Part shown: piece by piece, positions 42,525-51,663 of the stretch
How positions within the stretch are numbered: the stretch's first letter is position 1
Layout: every line of letters starts with the position of its first letter
NCBI RefSeq assembly: GCF_003076135.1
Contig: NZ_QDGZ01000002.1
Span: 62,001 to 126,000, forward strand
From: Nocardioides gansuensis
GTDB taxonomy: Bacteria; Actinomycetota; Actinomycetes; Propionibacteriales; Nocardioidaceae
DNA: 64,000 nucleotides
Reading direction: 5' to 3'
The notes under the pieces: model-generated
The model's database searches: none
What the model was told of the DNA's origin: nothing
Seen by the model: the letters and a program-made list of their open reading frames with translations, nothing else
Program-made: the position numbers and the translations under genes

Positions 42525-45500
42525 GTGCCTTCGAACGGTGCGTCCCCGATGCACGCCTTCCCGCCGCCGCAAGGGCTCTACGACCCCCGCCACGAGCACG
42601 ACGCGTGTGGCGTGGCCTTCGTCGCGACCCTCACCGGCGTGGCCAGTCACGACATCGTGGTCCAGGCCCTCACCGCCCTGCGCAACCTCGACCACCGTGG
42701 TGCTGCCGGCGCCGAGACCAACTCGGGCGACGGCGCGGGCATCCTCATGCAGGTGCCCGACGCGTTCCTGCGCGACGTGGTCGACTTCGAGCTGCCCGTG
42801 GCGGGCAGCTATGCCGTCGGCACGGCCTTCATCCCGGGCGACGACGAGACGGTCGCCAAGACCCGCCAGCAGATCGAGCAGATCGCCCACGAGGAGGGCC
42901 TCGCGGTCCTCGGGTGGCGCGACGTGCCGATCAACCCCGGCATCCTGGGCGCCACGGCGCGCAGCGTGATGCCGGCCTTCGCCCAGCTCTTCGTCGCCGG
43001 TGGCGGCAAGCGGATCGCCGGCATGGCCCTGGAGCGCCTGGCCTTCTGCCTTCGCAGGCGCTCCGAGCACGAGGCGGGCGTCTACTTCCCGACCCTCTCG
43101 TCGCGCACCCTGGCCTACAAGGGCATGCTCACGACCGACCAGCTCGGCGAGTTCTTCCCCGACCTGGTCGACGAGCGCATCGCCTCGGCGCTGGCCGTCG
43201 TGCACTCTCGCTTCTCGACCAACACCTTCCCCAGCTGGCCGCTGGCCCACCCGTTCCGGTTCATCGCCCACAACGGCGAGATCAACACCGTGATGGGCAA
43301 CCGGAACTGGATGCGGGCCCGCGAGGCCTTGCTGGAGTCCGACATCATCCCCGGCGACCTGGAGCGGCTCTACCCGATCTGCTCGCCGGGCGCCTCCGAC
43401 TCCGCCTCGTTCGACGAGGTGCTCGAGCTGCTGCACATGGGCGGCCGCTCGCTGCCCCACTCGGTGCTGATGATGATCCCGGAGGCCTGGGAGAACCACA
43501 CCGAGATGGACGCCAAGCGGCGTGCCTTCTACGAGTTCCACTCCTCGATGATGGAGCCCTGGGACGGCCCGGCCTGCGTCGTCTTCACCGACGGCACCCA
43601 GATTGGCGCCGTGCTCGACCGCAACGGCCTGCGCCCCTCGCGCTACTGGGTGACCGAGGACGGCCTCGTCGTCCTGGCGTCCGAGGTCGGCGTGCTCGAC
43701 CTCGACCCCGCCACGATCGTCCGCAAGGGCCGGCTGCAGCCGGGCCGGATGTTCCTCGTCGACACCGACGAGCACCGGATCATCGAGGACGAGGAGATCA
43801 AGTCCGAGCTCGCCTCGGAGCACCCCTACGACGAGTGGCTGCACGCCGGCCAGATCCACCTCGACGACATCCCCGAGCGCGAGCACATCGTGCACACCCA
43901 CGCCTCGGTCACCCGTCGCCAGCAGATCTTCGGCTACACCGAGGAGGAGCTCCGCATCCTCCTCACGCCGATGGCCAACACCGGCGCGGAGTCGATCGGC
44001 TCGATGGGCACCGATACGCCCGTCGCCGCCCTGTCGGAGAAGCCGCGCCTGCTGTTCGACTACTTCGCTCAGCTGTTCGCGCAGGTCACCAACCCGCCGC
44101 TGGACGCGATCCGCGAGGAGCTCGTCACCTCGCTCAACGGCACCATCGGCCCGGAGGCCAACCTCCTGCAGCCGACGCCCGCGTCCTGCCGGCAGGTCGT
44201 GCTGCCCTTCCCGGTGATCTCCAACGACGACCTGGCCAAGATCCGCCACATCAACCGTGACGGCGACATGCCCGGGTTCATCACCCACGTGTCGCGGGGC
44301 CTGTACGACGTGGAGGGCGGCGGCGAGGCCATGGCCCGTCGCCTCGACGAGATCTGCCAGGAGGTGTCCGAGGCGATCGCCGGCGGCGCCCGGATCATCG
44401 TGCTCAGCGACCGCCACTCCACGGCCGAGCTCGCCCCGATCCCGTCGCTGCTGCTCACCGGTGCCGTGCACCACCACCTGGTCCGGGAGAAGACCCGCAC
44501 CCAGGTCGGCCTGCTCGTCGAGGCCGGCGACGTGCGCGAGGTCCACCACGTGGCCCTGCTCGTGGGCTACGGCGCGGCCGCGGTCAACCCCTACCTCGCG
44601 ATGGAGACCGTCGAGGACCTGGCCCGCGAGGGCTACTACGTCAAGGCCGACCCGGAGAAGGCTGTTGCCAACCTGATCAAGGCGCTCGGCAAGGGCGTCC
44701 TCAAGGTGATGTCCAAGATGGGCGTCTCCACCGTCGCGTCCTACACCGGTGCCCAGATCTTCGAGGCGGTCGGCCTCTCGCAGGCGGTCGTCGACAGGTA
44801 CTTCACCGGCACCACCTCCAAGCTCGGCGGCATCGAGCTCGACACCATCGCGGAGGAGGTCGCGCGGCGCCACGCCCGGGCCTACCCCCGTGGCGGCATC
44901 GCGCCGGCCCACCGCGAGCTCGAGATCGGCGGCGAGTACCAGTGGCGCCGTGAGGGCGAGCCGCACCTGTTCGACCCCGAGACGGTCTTCCGGCTCCAGC
45001 ACTCCACCCGCACCGGCAGCTACGAGATCTTCAAGCAGTACACCTCCCGGGTGGACTCGCAGTCGGAGCAGCTGATGACGCTGCGCGGCCTGTTCCGCTT
45101 CAAGGAGGGCGTGCGCGAGCCGATCTCGATCGACGAGGTCGAGCCGGTCTCGGAGATCGTCAAGCGCTTCTCCACCGGCGCGATGTCCTACGGGTCGATC
45201 TCGCAGGAGGCGCACGAGACCCTCGCGATCGCCATGAACCGACTGGGCGCGAAGTCCAACACCGGTGAGGGCGGCGAGGACCCGGACCGCCTCTACGACC
45301 CCGAGCGCCGCAGCTCGATCAAGCAGGTCGCGTCGGGTCGCTTCGGCGTGACGTCGGAATACCTCACCAACTCCGACGACATCCAGATCAAGATGGCCCA
45401 GGGCGCCAAGCCCGGCGAGGGCGGCCAGCTGCCCGGCCACAAGGTCTACCCGTGGGTGGCCAAGACCCGTCACTCGACGCCGGGTGTTGGCCTGATCAGC

Positions 45501-47090
45501 CCGCCGCCGCACCACGACATCTACTCGATCGAGGACCTGGCGCAGCTGATCCACGACCTCAAGAACGCCAACCCGAGCGCGCGCGTGCACGTCAAGCTGG
45601 TCTCGGAGGTCGGGGTCGGCACCGTCGCAGCGGGTGTCTCGAAGGCGCACGCCGACGTCGTACTGATCTCCGGCCACGACGGCGGCACCGGCGCCTCGCC
45701 GCTCACCTCGCTCAAGCACGCGGGCGGCCCGTGGGAGCTCGGCCTCGCCGAGACCCAGCAGACCCTGCTGCTCAACGGCCTGCGCGACCGCATCGTCGTG
45801 CAGACCGACGGCCAGCTGAAGACGGGTCGCGACGTCGTGATCGCGGCGCTGCTCGGCGCGGAGGAGTACGGCTTCGCCACCGCTCCGCTCGTCGTCTCGG
45901 GCTGCATCATGATGCGGGTCTGCCACCTCGACACCTGCCCGGTGGGCGTGGCGACGCAGAACCCGGTCCTCCGCGAGCGCTACACCGGCAAGGCGGAGTA
46001 CGTCGTCAACTTCTTCGAGTACGTCGCTCAGGAGGTGCGCGAGCTGCTGGCCCAGCTGGGCTTCCGCAGCCTCGACGAGGCCATCGGCCAGGTCGGCGTC
46101 CTCGACGTCGAGCGCGCCGTCGACCACTGGAAGGCGCGGGGGCTCGACCTCTCGCCGATCCTCCACCAGGCCTCACCGCACGGCGAGTTCGGCCAGTTCG
46201 AGCAGCAGGACCTGCGTTGCACCAGGACGCAGGACCACGGCCTCGACAAGGCGCTGGACAACGAGCTGATCGCGCTCGCGGCCCCGGCCCTGGAGAGCCG
46301 CGAGCCGGTCCGCGCCCAGGTGCAGGTGCGCAACATCAACCGCACCGTCGGCACGATGCTCGGCCACGAGGTGACCAAGCGCTACCGCGGCGAGGGCCTG
46401 CCCGACGACACGATCGACATCACCTTCACGGGATCGGCCGGGCAGTCGTTCGGTGCGTTCGTGCCGCGGGGCGTCACGCTGCGCCTCGAGGGCGACGCCA
46501 ACGACTACGTCGGCAAGGGCCTGTCGGGCGGACGGATCATCGTGCGCCCGGACCGGTCCGCGCCGTTCGAGGCCAGCGAGCAGGTCATCGCCGGCAACAC
46601 GATCGCCTACGGCGCCACGTCGGGCGAGATCTTCCTGCGTGGCACGGTGGGCGAGCGCTTCTGCGTGCGCAACTCCGGCGCCACCGCCGTCGTCGAGGGC
46701 GTCGGCGACCATGGCTGCGAGTACATGACCGGGGGTCGGGTGGTGGTCCTCGGCCAGACCGGCCGCAACTTCGCCGCGGGCATGTCGGGCGGCTACGCCT
46801 TCGTGCTCGATCTCGACGAGGGCCGGGTCAACCCCGAGCTCGTCGAGCTCGGCAAGGTCGAGGGCAAGGCCGCCGAGGAGCTCGAGGCACTGGTGCGCAA
46901 GCACGCGGAGGAGACCGGCTCGACGGTCGCCGCCGCCCTGCTGGAGGACTGGCCGGCCTCGCTGGCCCGCTTCACCGAGGTGATGCCCAGCGACTACAAG
47001 CGCGTGATCGAGGCGCGCGAGGAGGCCCTCGAGGAGGGCCTCGACGAGGACGAGGCTGCTGCCCGCATCATGGAGGTGCTTCATGGCTGA
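42525..47090 (+). CDS. gltB: glutamate synthase large (alpha) subunit
   Basis: This 1521-residue protein has the class II amidotransferase N-terminus HDACGVAF (the Cys becomes the N-terminal nucleophile after propeptide removal), a central domain, the FMN/synthase domain ([25 protein letters not shown]) and the 3Fe-4S motif [15 protein letters not shown]. The C-terminal GXGXG beta-helix domain follows. It makes two glutamates from glutamine and 2-oxoglutarate with GltD. GTG at 42525 has a GGGAG site. ATG at 42549 would leave a shorter propeptide. Confidence 0.97.
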   Translation: MPSNGASPMHAFPPPQGLYDPRHEHDACGVAFVATLTGVASHDIVVQALTALRNLDHRGAAGAETNSGDGAGILMQVPDAFLRDVVDFELPVAGSYAVGTAFIPGDDETVAKTRQQIEQIAHEEGLAVLGWRDVPINPGILGATARSVMPAFAQLFVAGGGKRIAGMALERLAFCLRRRSEHEAGVYFPTLSSRTLAYKGMLTTDQLGEFFPDLVDERIASALAVVHSRFSTNTFPSWPLAHPFRFIAHNGEINTVMGNRNWMRAREALLESDIIPGDLERLYPICSPGASDSASFDEVLELLHMGGRSLPHSVLMMIPEAWENHTEMDAKRRAFYEFHSSMMEPWDGPACVVFTDGTQIGAVLDRNGLRPSRYWVTEDGLVVLASEVGVLDLDPATIVRKGRLQPGRMFLVDTDEHRIIEDEEIKSELASEHPYDEWLHAGQIHLDDIPEREHIVHTHASVTRRQQIFGYTEEELRILLTPMANTGAESIGSMGTDTPVAALSEKPRLLFDYFAQLFAQVTNPPLDAIREELVTSLNGTIGPEANLLQPTPASCRQVVLPFPVISNDDLAKIRHINRDGDMPGFITHVSRGLYDVEGGGEAMARRLDEICQEVSEAIAGGARIIVLSDRHSTAELAPIPSLLLTGAVHHHLVREKTRTQVGLLVEAGDVREVHHVALLVGYGAAAVNPYLAMETVEDLAREGYYVKADPEKAVANLIKALGKGVLKVMSKMGVSTVASYTGAQIFEAVGLSQAVVDRYFTGTTSKLGGIELDTIAEEVARRHARAYPRGGIAPAHRELEIGGEYQWRREGEPHLFDPETVFRLQHSTRTGSYEIFKQYTSRVDSQSEQLMTLRGLFRFKEGVREPISIDEVEPVSEIVKRFSTGAMSYGSISQEAHETLAIAMNRLGAKSNTGEGGEDPDRLYDPERRSSIKQVASGRFGVTSEYLTNSDDIQIKMAQGAKPGEGGQLPGHKVYPWVAKTRHSTPGVGLISPPPHHDIYSIEDLAQLIHDLKNANPSARVHVKLVSEVGVGTVAAGVSKAHADVVLISGHDGGTGASPLTSLKHAGGPWELGLAETQQTLLLNGLRDRIVVQTDGQLKTGRDVVIAALLGAEEYGFATAPLVVSGCIMMRVCHLDTCPVGVATQNPVLRERYTGKAEYVVNFFEYVAQEVRELLAQLGFRSLDEAIGQVGVLDVERAVDHWKARGLDLSPILHQASPHGEFGQFEQQDLRCTRTQDHGLDKALDNELIALAAPALESREPVRAQVQVRNINRTVGTMLGHEVTKRYRGEGLPDDTIDITFTGSAGQSFGAFVPRGVTLRLEGDANDYVGKGLSGGRIIVRPDRSAPFEASEQVIAGNTIAYGATSGEIFLRGTVGERFCVRNSGATAVVEGVGDHGCEYMTGGRVVVLGQTGRNFAAGMSGGYAFVLDLDEGRVNPELVELGKVEGKAAEELEALVRKHAEETGSTVAAALLEDWPASLARFTEVMPSDYKRVIEAREEALEEGLDEDEAAARIMEVLHG

Positions 47091-47125
47091 TCGCACGAAC
47101 AGCGACCAGGGTCAGGAGGCCCGTC

Positions 47126-48583
47126 ATGGCTGATCCCAAGGGCTTCCTCAAGGACGGACGCGAGGTCGCGACCCGCCGCCCCGTCGAGGAGCGCGTCAAG
47201 GACTGGGACGAGGTCTACCCCAACGGGGTCGGTCGGGCGCTGCTCCCGATCATCACCACACAGGCCGGGCGCTGCATGGACTGCGGCATCCCGTTCTGCC
47301 ACCAGGGCTGCCCGCTGGGCAACATCATCCCGGAGTGGAACGACCTGGTCTGGCGTGACGACTGGGAGGGCGCGATCGAGCGCCTGCACGCGACCAACAA
47401 CTTCCCGGAGTTCACCGGTCGCCTGTGCCCGGCCCCCTGCGAGACCGCCTGTGTCCTGGGCATCAACCAGGACCCGGTGACGATCAAGAACGTCGAGGTC
47501 TCGATCATCGACCGCGCCTGGGAGTCGGGCTACGTCCGGCCGCAGCCGCCGGAGTGGCTCTCGGGCAAGACGGTGGCCGTGATCGGCTCCGGCCCCGCCG
47601 GCCTGGCCGCCGCCCAGCAGCTGACCCGGGCCGGTCACACCGTGGCCGTCTACGAGCGGGCCGACAAGATCGGCGGCCTGCTGCGCTACGGCATTCCCGA
47701 GTTCAAGATGGAGAAGCAGCACCTCGACCGCCGCCTGGACCAGATGAAGCGCGAGGGCACCGTCTTCCGGGCCGGCGTCAACGTGGGCCAGGACCTCACC
47801 GGCGACCGGCTCCTCGACCGCTACGACGCCGTCGTGCTGGCGATGGGTGCCACGGAGCCGCGTGACCTCCCGGTGCCGGGACGCGAGCTCGGCGGGATCC
47901 ACCAGGCGATGGAGTTCCTCCCGCAGGCCAACCGCGTCGCGCTCGGCGAGACCGTCGAGGGGCAGATCCTGGCGACCGACAAGGACGTCGTGATCATCGG
48001 TGGCGGTGACACCGGCGCCGACTGCCTCGGCACCTCCATCCGTCAGGGTGCGCGCTCCATCACGCAGCTCGAGATCATGCCGCGGCCCACGGGGGACCGG
48101 CCCGCCGGCCAGCCGTGGCCGACGTACCCGATGACCTATCGGGTCTCGTCCGCGCACGAGGAGGGTGGCGAGCGGGTCTACGCCGTGTCGACGCAGGAGT
48201 TCCTTCCCGACGAGGAGGGCAACGTCCGGGCCCTGAGCCTGGTCGAGGTCGACTCGAGGTTCCAGCCGATCGAGGGCACCGAGCGCGAGATCCCGGCCCA
48301 GCTGGTGCTCTTCGCGATGGGCTTCCTCGGTCCGGAGAAGCACGGCCTGGTCGAGCAGCTCGGCGTCGAGCTCGACGAGCGCGGCAACGTCAAGCGCGAC
48401 GCGTCGTACGCCTCCAGCGTCGACGGGGTCTTCGTGGCCGGCGACGCCGGCCGGGGCCAGTCGCTCATCGTGTGGGCGATCGCCGAGGGGCGTGCCGCCG
48501 CGGCCGCGGTCGACACCTACCTGACCGGCTCCACGGCCCTCCCGGTGCCCATCAAGCCGCACGAGCGCCCGCTCGTCGTCTGA
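47126..48583 (+). CDS. gltD: glutamate synthase small (beta) subunit
   Basis: This 485-residue flavoprotein passes NADPH electrons to GltB. The N-terminal cysteine clusters CMDCGIPFCHQGCPLGN and LCPAPCETAC bind two 4Fe-4S centres. GSGPAGLAAAQQL is the FAD site and IGGGDTGADC the NADPH site. FVAGDAGRGQSLIVWAI closes the FAD domain. ATG at 47126 has AGGAGG upstream. The ATG at 47083 is not in frame. A long hairpin directly follows. Confidence 0.97.
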   Translation: MADPKGFLKDGREVATRRPVEERVKDWDEVYPNGVGRALLPIITTQAGRCMDCGIPFCHQGCPLGNIIPEWNDLVWRDDWEGAIERLHATNNFPEFTGRLCPAPCETACVLGINQDPVTIKNVEVSIIDRAWESGYVRPQPPEWLSGKTVAVIGSGPAGLAAAQQLTRAGHTVAVYERADKIGGLLRYGIPEFKMEKQHLDRRLDQMKREGTVFRAGVNVGQDLTGDRLLDRYDAVVLAMGATEPRDLPVPGRELGGIHQAMEFLPQANRVALGETVEGQILATDKDVVIIGGGDTGADCLGTSIRQGARSITQLEIMPRPTGDRPAGQPWPTYPMTYRVSSAHEEGGERVYAVSTQEFLPDEEGNVRALSLVEVDSRFQPIEGTEREIPAQLVLFAMGFLGPEKHGLVEQLGVELDERGNVKRDASYASSVDGVFVAGDAGRGQSLIVWAIAEGRAAAAAVDTYLTGSTALPVPIKPHERPLVV

Positions 48584-48591
48584 CCCCGCCC

Positions 48592-48639
48592 GGACGCCAT
48601 ACGGACCGTCACCCACTGGTCACGGTCCGTATGGCGTCC
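48592..48639. terminator. long hairpin terminator after gltD
   Basis: GGACGCCATACGGACCGT and its exact reverse complement (48622-48639) form an 18-base perfect stem with a 12-base loop, 8 bases after the gltD stop. No U-run follows. It ends the glt operon just before the pyk promoter. Confidence 0.75.
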
Positions 48640-48659
48640 CGGTGTTTGGAACGATCAAA

Positions 48660-48678
48660 GATCCGCTAGGGTCGTGCC
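48660..48678 (+). promoter_or_regulatory. pyk promoter -10 region (predicted leaderless start)
   Basis: TAGGGT at 48667-48672 ends six bases before the GTG of pyk. A TTTGGA-like -35 lies 16 bases upstream. There is no ribosome site, so transcription probably begins at or next to the start codon. Confidence 0.5.
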
Positions 48679-50127
48679 GTGCGTAGAGCCAAGATCGTCT
48701 GCACCCTCGGCCCGGCCGTCGACTCGCCGGAAGCCATCAGGGCCCTCATCGACGCCGGCATGGACGTCGCCCGACTCAACATGAGCCACGGCGACCATGC
48801 CGACCACGACATGCGTTACAAGCTGGTGCGGGAGGCCGCCGACGCCTCTGGTCACGGGGTCGGCATCTTCGCCGACCTGCAGGGCCCCAAGATCCGGCTG
48901 GGCCGCATCGCCGCCGGCAAGGTCGAGCTCACTGCGGGGCAGACCTTCACGATCACCACCCGCCCGGTGCCGGGGGACAGCGAGATCGCGTCCACGACGT
49001 ACGGCGGGCTCCCCGGCGACGTCGGGCCGGGTGACCGCATCCTGATCGACGACGGCAAGGTCCGCCTCGAGGTCACCCAGGTCGACGAGACCGACGTGAC
49101 CACGAAGGTGATCGTCGCCGGCCCGATCTCCGACAACAAGGGCATCAACCTGCCCGGGGTCGCCGTGAGCGTGCCCGCCCTGTCCGAGAAGGACATCGAC
49201 GACCTCCGCTGGGCGCTGCGACGCGGCGTGGACTTCATCGCGCTGAGCTTCGTCCGCAACGCCAAGGACGCCGACGACGTGCGCAAGGTGATGACCGAGG
49301 AGGGCATCCACGTCCCGGTCATCGCCAAGATCGAGAAGCCGCAGGCGATCACGCACCTCGACGAGGTCATCGCCGCCTTCGACGGCTTCATGGTGGCCCG
49401 CGGCGACCTCGGCGTGGAGTGCCCGCTCGAGGACGTGCCGTTCCTGCAGAAGCAGGTGATCGAGATGGCCAGGCTCAACGCCAAGCCCGTGATCGTGGCC
49501 ACCCAGATGCTCGAGTCGATGATCTCCGCGCCGGCCCCGACCCGCGCCGAGGCCTCCGACGTCGCCAACGCCCTGCTCGACGGCGCCGACGCGGTGATGC
49601 TGTCGGGCGAGACGAGCGTCGGGAGCTATCCCATCGAGGCCGTCGCGACGATGGCCCGCATCCTCCAGTCCACCGAGGACCACGGCCGCCACCGCATGGC
49701 GCAGCTGGAGTGGAACCCCCGCACCCGCGGCGGCGTCATCGCCAAGGCTGCTGTCGAGGTGGCCGAGCGGATCGGGGCTGAATATCTCGTCGCGTTCACC
49801 CAGTCGGGCGACTCGGCCCGCCGGCTCGCCCGTCTCCGCGGACACATCCCGATCCTGGCGTTCACGCCCGAGGACGCCACCCGCTCGCAGCTGTCGATGA
49901 CCTGGGGCGTCGAGACGTTCCGCACCCACGCGGTCGAGCACACCGACGAGATGGTGCGCCAGGTCGACGAGCAGCTGCTGGACATCGGCCGGGTGCACCA
50001 GGGCGCCCTCGTGGTCATCATCGCCGGCAGCCCGCCCGGCATCCCCGGCTCGACGAACGCGCTGCGGATCCACCGGATCGGCGACGCGATCAACGAGGTG
50101 GCGCCGGCCTACCGCCGGGCTCGCTGA
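48679..50127 (+). CDS. pyk: pyruvate kinase
   Basis: This 482-residue glycolytic enzyme converts phosphoenolpyruvate and ADP to pyruvate and ATP. Conserved parts are ARLNMSHGDH, FADLQGPKIRLG, the active-site KIEKPQAI, FMVARGDLGVE (metal and substrate) and VMLSGETSVGSYP. The length is standard for the bacterial enzyme. It starts with GTG without a Shine-Dalgarno sequence, consistent with leaderless translation. Confidence 0.97.
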   Translation: MRRAKIVCTLGPAVDSPEAIRALIDAGMDVARLNMSHGDHADHDMRYKLVREAADASGHGVGIFADLQGPKIRLGRIAAGKVELTAGQTFTITTRPVPGDSEIASTTYGGLPGDVGPGDRILIDDGKVRLEVTQVDETDVTTKVIVAGPISDNKGINLPGVAVSVPALSEKDIDDLRWALRRGVDFIALSFVRNAKDADDVRKVMTEEGIHVPVIAKIEKPQAITHLDEVIAAFDGFMVARGDLGVECPLEDVPFLQKQVIEMARLNAKPVIVATQMLESMISAPAPTRAEASDVANALLDGADAVMLSGETSVGSYPIEAVATMARILQSTEDHGRHRMAQLEWNPRTRGGVIAKAAVEVAERIGAEYLVAFTQSGDSARRLARLRGHIPILAFTPEDATRSQLSMTWGVETFRTHAVEHTDEMVRQVDEQLLDIGRVHQGALVVIIAGSPPGIPGSTNALRIHRIGDAINEVAPAYRRAR

Positions 50128-50130
50128 GGC

Positions 50131-50873
50131 TCACGACTTCAGGCCGATCAGCTCGTCGAGCCGGGCGACGGCCTCGCGACGGGACACCGAGATCACCCGA
50201 TCACCGGAGCGTCGCCACGGGATCTCCAGCAGGTCGAGTGCCCAGGCGCAGAGGCGGCGGATGTCGTCGGACGCGTTGACGAACTGCCAGCGGCCGTAGT
50301 CGTAGCGCCGTCTCTCTCCTCGTACGACGCGAGTCGCCCAGTTGTCGACGCGGCAGCCGTCGGAGTGGAAGGGGCCCCTCAGGAAGTCGGCCGGGAACGC
50401 CTCCACCACCTCGCGCTGCCAGGGCTCGAGGATGATCGGGCGCTCGTGCTTGCGTCCCGGGCCGTGCTGGGGGAGCAAGCAGGGCCAGTGCTTCCAGTTC
50501 GACTGGAGGACTGTCGCGCCCTGGCCGCGGACGTGGAAGACCTTCCCTGTCGGGTGAATGGCCGCGACGACCGAAGACACGTCCGCAACGATGCCTGGCC
50601 ACGTCTTGTCGCAGGACACTCGGAGGTAGTGCTGCCCCGGTATGTCGAGACGCATCCGTCTCCCAGATAGAAGCCCAGCAGGGCTGAGTATTCGGCGCCA
50701 GCGGCGGGGGAGAGTCCCTCGCAGCGGAAGCATTCTCCGACGCCGGGCCCGCCGGCTTCTCGCCATGCGCGAACAGTGGAGCGATCGACGCCCGTGGAGC
50801 GGCTCAGAGCCGCGAGTGAGACACCGGCGGCGAGTTGCGCCAGCACCTCGCGACGCCTGTGCTTCTCGTACAT
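50131..50873 (-). pseudogene. frameshifted HTH / LAGLIDADG-like homing-endonuclease-type protein
   Basis: Two frames together form one ~245-residue protein. The N-terminal frame (from ATG 50873) has a helix-turn-helix, LAALSRSTGVDRSTVRAWRE, then the first endonuclease-like motif LLGFYLGDGCVS. The sequence then shifts frame near 50655-50680, and the other frame continues HYLRVSCDKTWPGIVADV, a HWPCLLPQHGPGRKH block and the second motif FLRGPFHSDGCRV. Such two-motif proteins are widespread in actinobacteria. The shift makes this copy broken unless it is recoded or a sequencing error. It lies next to a tRNA gene. Confidence 0.75.
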
Positions 50874-50923
50874 CTCGCGAAGGTCCCACGAGCCACCGAC
50901 ATGACGTTCGACCTGTGGATTTG

Positions 50924-50997
50924 TACCCCGGGTGGGATTCGAACCCACACTGAATGCTGTTTGAGAGCATCGACTCTGCCAGTTGGTCTACCGGGGC
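50924..50997 (-). tRNA. tRNA with CAA anticodon (Leu codon UUG) but short variable loop
   Basis: The 74-base cloverleaf has acceptor GCCCCGG/CCGGGGT, a D-arm with GAC/GTC, anticodon stem ATGCT/AGCAT with loop CTCAAAC, variable loop TCAGT, and T-arm GTGGG-TTCGAAT-CCCAC. CCA is not encoded. The anticodon CAA reads leucine codon UUG. Genuine bacterial tRNA-Leu is class II with a long variable arm, and this one has only five bases there. The G1:T72 pair and three-base D-stem are also weak. Either its charging identity is unusual or it is a diverged tRNA. Confidence 0.8.
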
Positions 50998-51051
50998 ATT
51001 TCGGGGCATCAACCTACCCGACCACTGTCGGAACCACGCCGCCGAGGTTCC

Positions 51052-51663
51052 TCATTCCCGCACGTCGTCACCCCGGACGAGCGTGCGGTCGGGACAGTCG
51101 AGGATGACCTGCCCGTGCACCGCGAGGGGGAAGGCGAGCGGCACGCTCCGGGTGAAGTCCCGCCCCAGCGTCGACCCGCTCACGCGCACCTGCTCCCAGG
51201 TCTGCGCCGACCGCTCGTGGTAGTAGCGGCAGTTGTCGAACCTCATCGTCAGGGACACCGTGCCCGAGCCGAACGGGCCCAGCCGCAGCGGCTCTTCGAG
51301 ACCGCCCACCGGCACCATCAGCGGCAGTCGGGGGCTTTCGAGCCGGACGCTGTCGATCGTCAGCGGGAGCGGACCGGAGTTGCGCACGGGCACCTCGATC
51401 GTGATCGTCTCGTGGAAGCGGTAGTGGAACGCGTAGGTCCCGCGCGCGCCGTACTCCGGCACCATCAGCCCGGCCGCCACGGGCATGCTCGGCTCGACGT
51501 CGGGAGCAAGCCGGACGCCGAGGGGGAGTGCGGCCCAGACGCAGGCGAGCGCCACCACGAGCAGCCCGTGGCGCAGCGGCCGCCGACGACGCGGCCCCCG
51601 AGCGGCGTACGACGCGGGGTCGCCGTCGAGACGCGCGTGCGGGTGGTCGGTCAGCAGGCTCAT
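51052..51663 (-). CDS. hypothetical membrane-anchored extracytoplasmic protein
   Basis: This 203-residue protein has a cytoplasmic N-terminus rich in Arg, one hydrophobic helix (HGLLVVALACVWAALPLGV, about residues 32-50) and an exposed beta-rich domain (FHETITIEVPVRNSGPLPLT, VSLTMRFDNCRYYHE) resembling Ig-like or DUF-type wall domains. No family was recognised. It overlaps the upstream beta-helix gene by ATGA, so the two are probably made together and may interact at the cell surface. Confidence 0.75.
   Translation of the reverse strand: MSLLTDHPHARLDGDPASYAARGPRRRRPLRHGLLVVALACVWAALPLGVRLAPDVEPSMPVAAGLMVPEYGARGTYAFHYRFHETITIEVPVRNSGPLPLTIDSVRLESPRLPLMVPVGGLEEPLRLGPFGSGTVSLTMRFDNCRYYHERSAQTWEQVRVSGSTLGRDFTRSVPLAFPLAVHGQVILDCPDRTLVRGDDVRE

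Noticed and set aside
40719-46166. Minus-strand frame of 1815 codons across trpA, lgt and gltB
   Set aside because: A high-GC antisense frame with repetitive Arg/Asp/Val composition, covering five well-supported genes on the other strand.
45452-47125. Upstream extension of gltD inside gltB
   Set aside because: The region is gltB in another frame. A strong AGGAGG site and the family N-terminus set gltD at 47126.
47083-47130. Repeated catggctgatc at the gltB end and gltD start as an alternative gltD start
   Set aside because: The upstream ATG is out of frame with gltD and meets a stop after 16 codons. It remains only a curious duplication.
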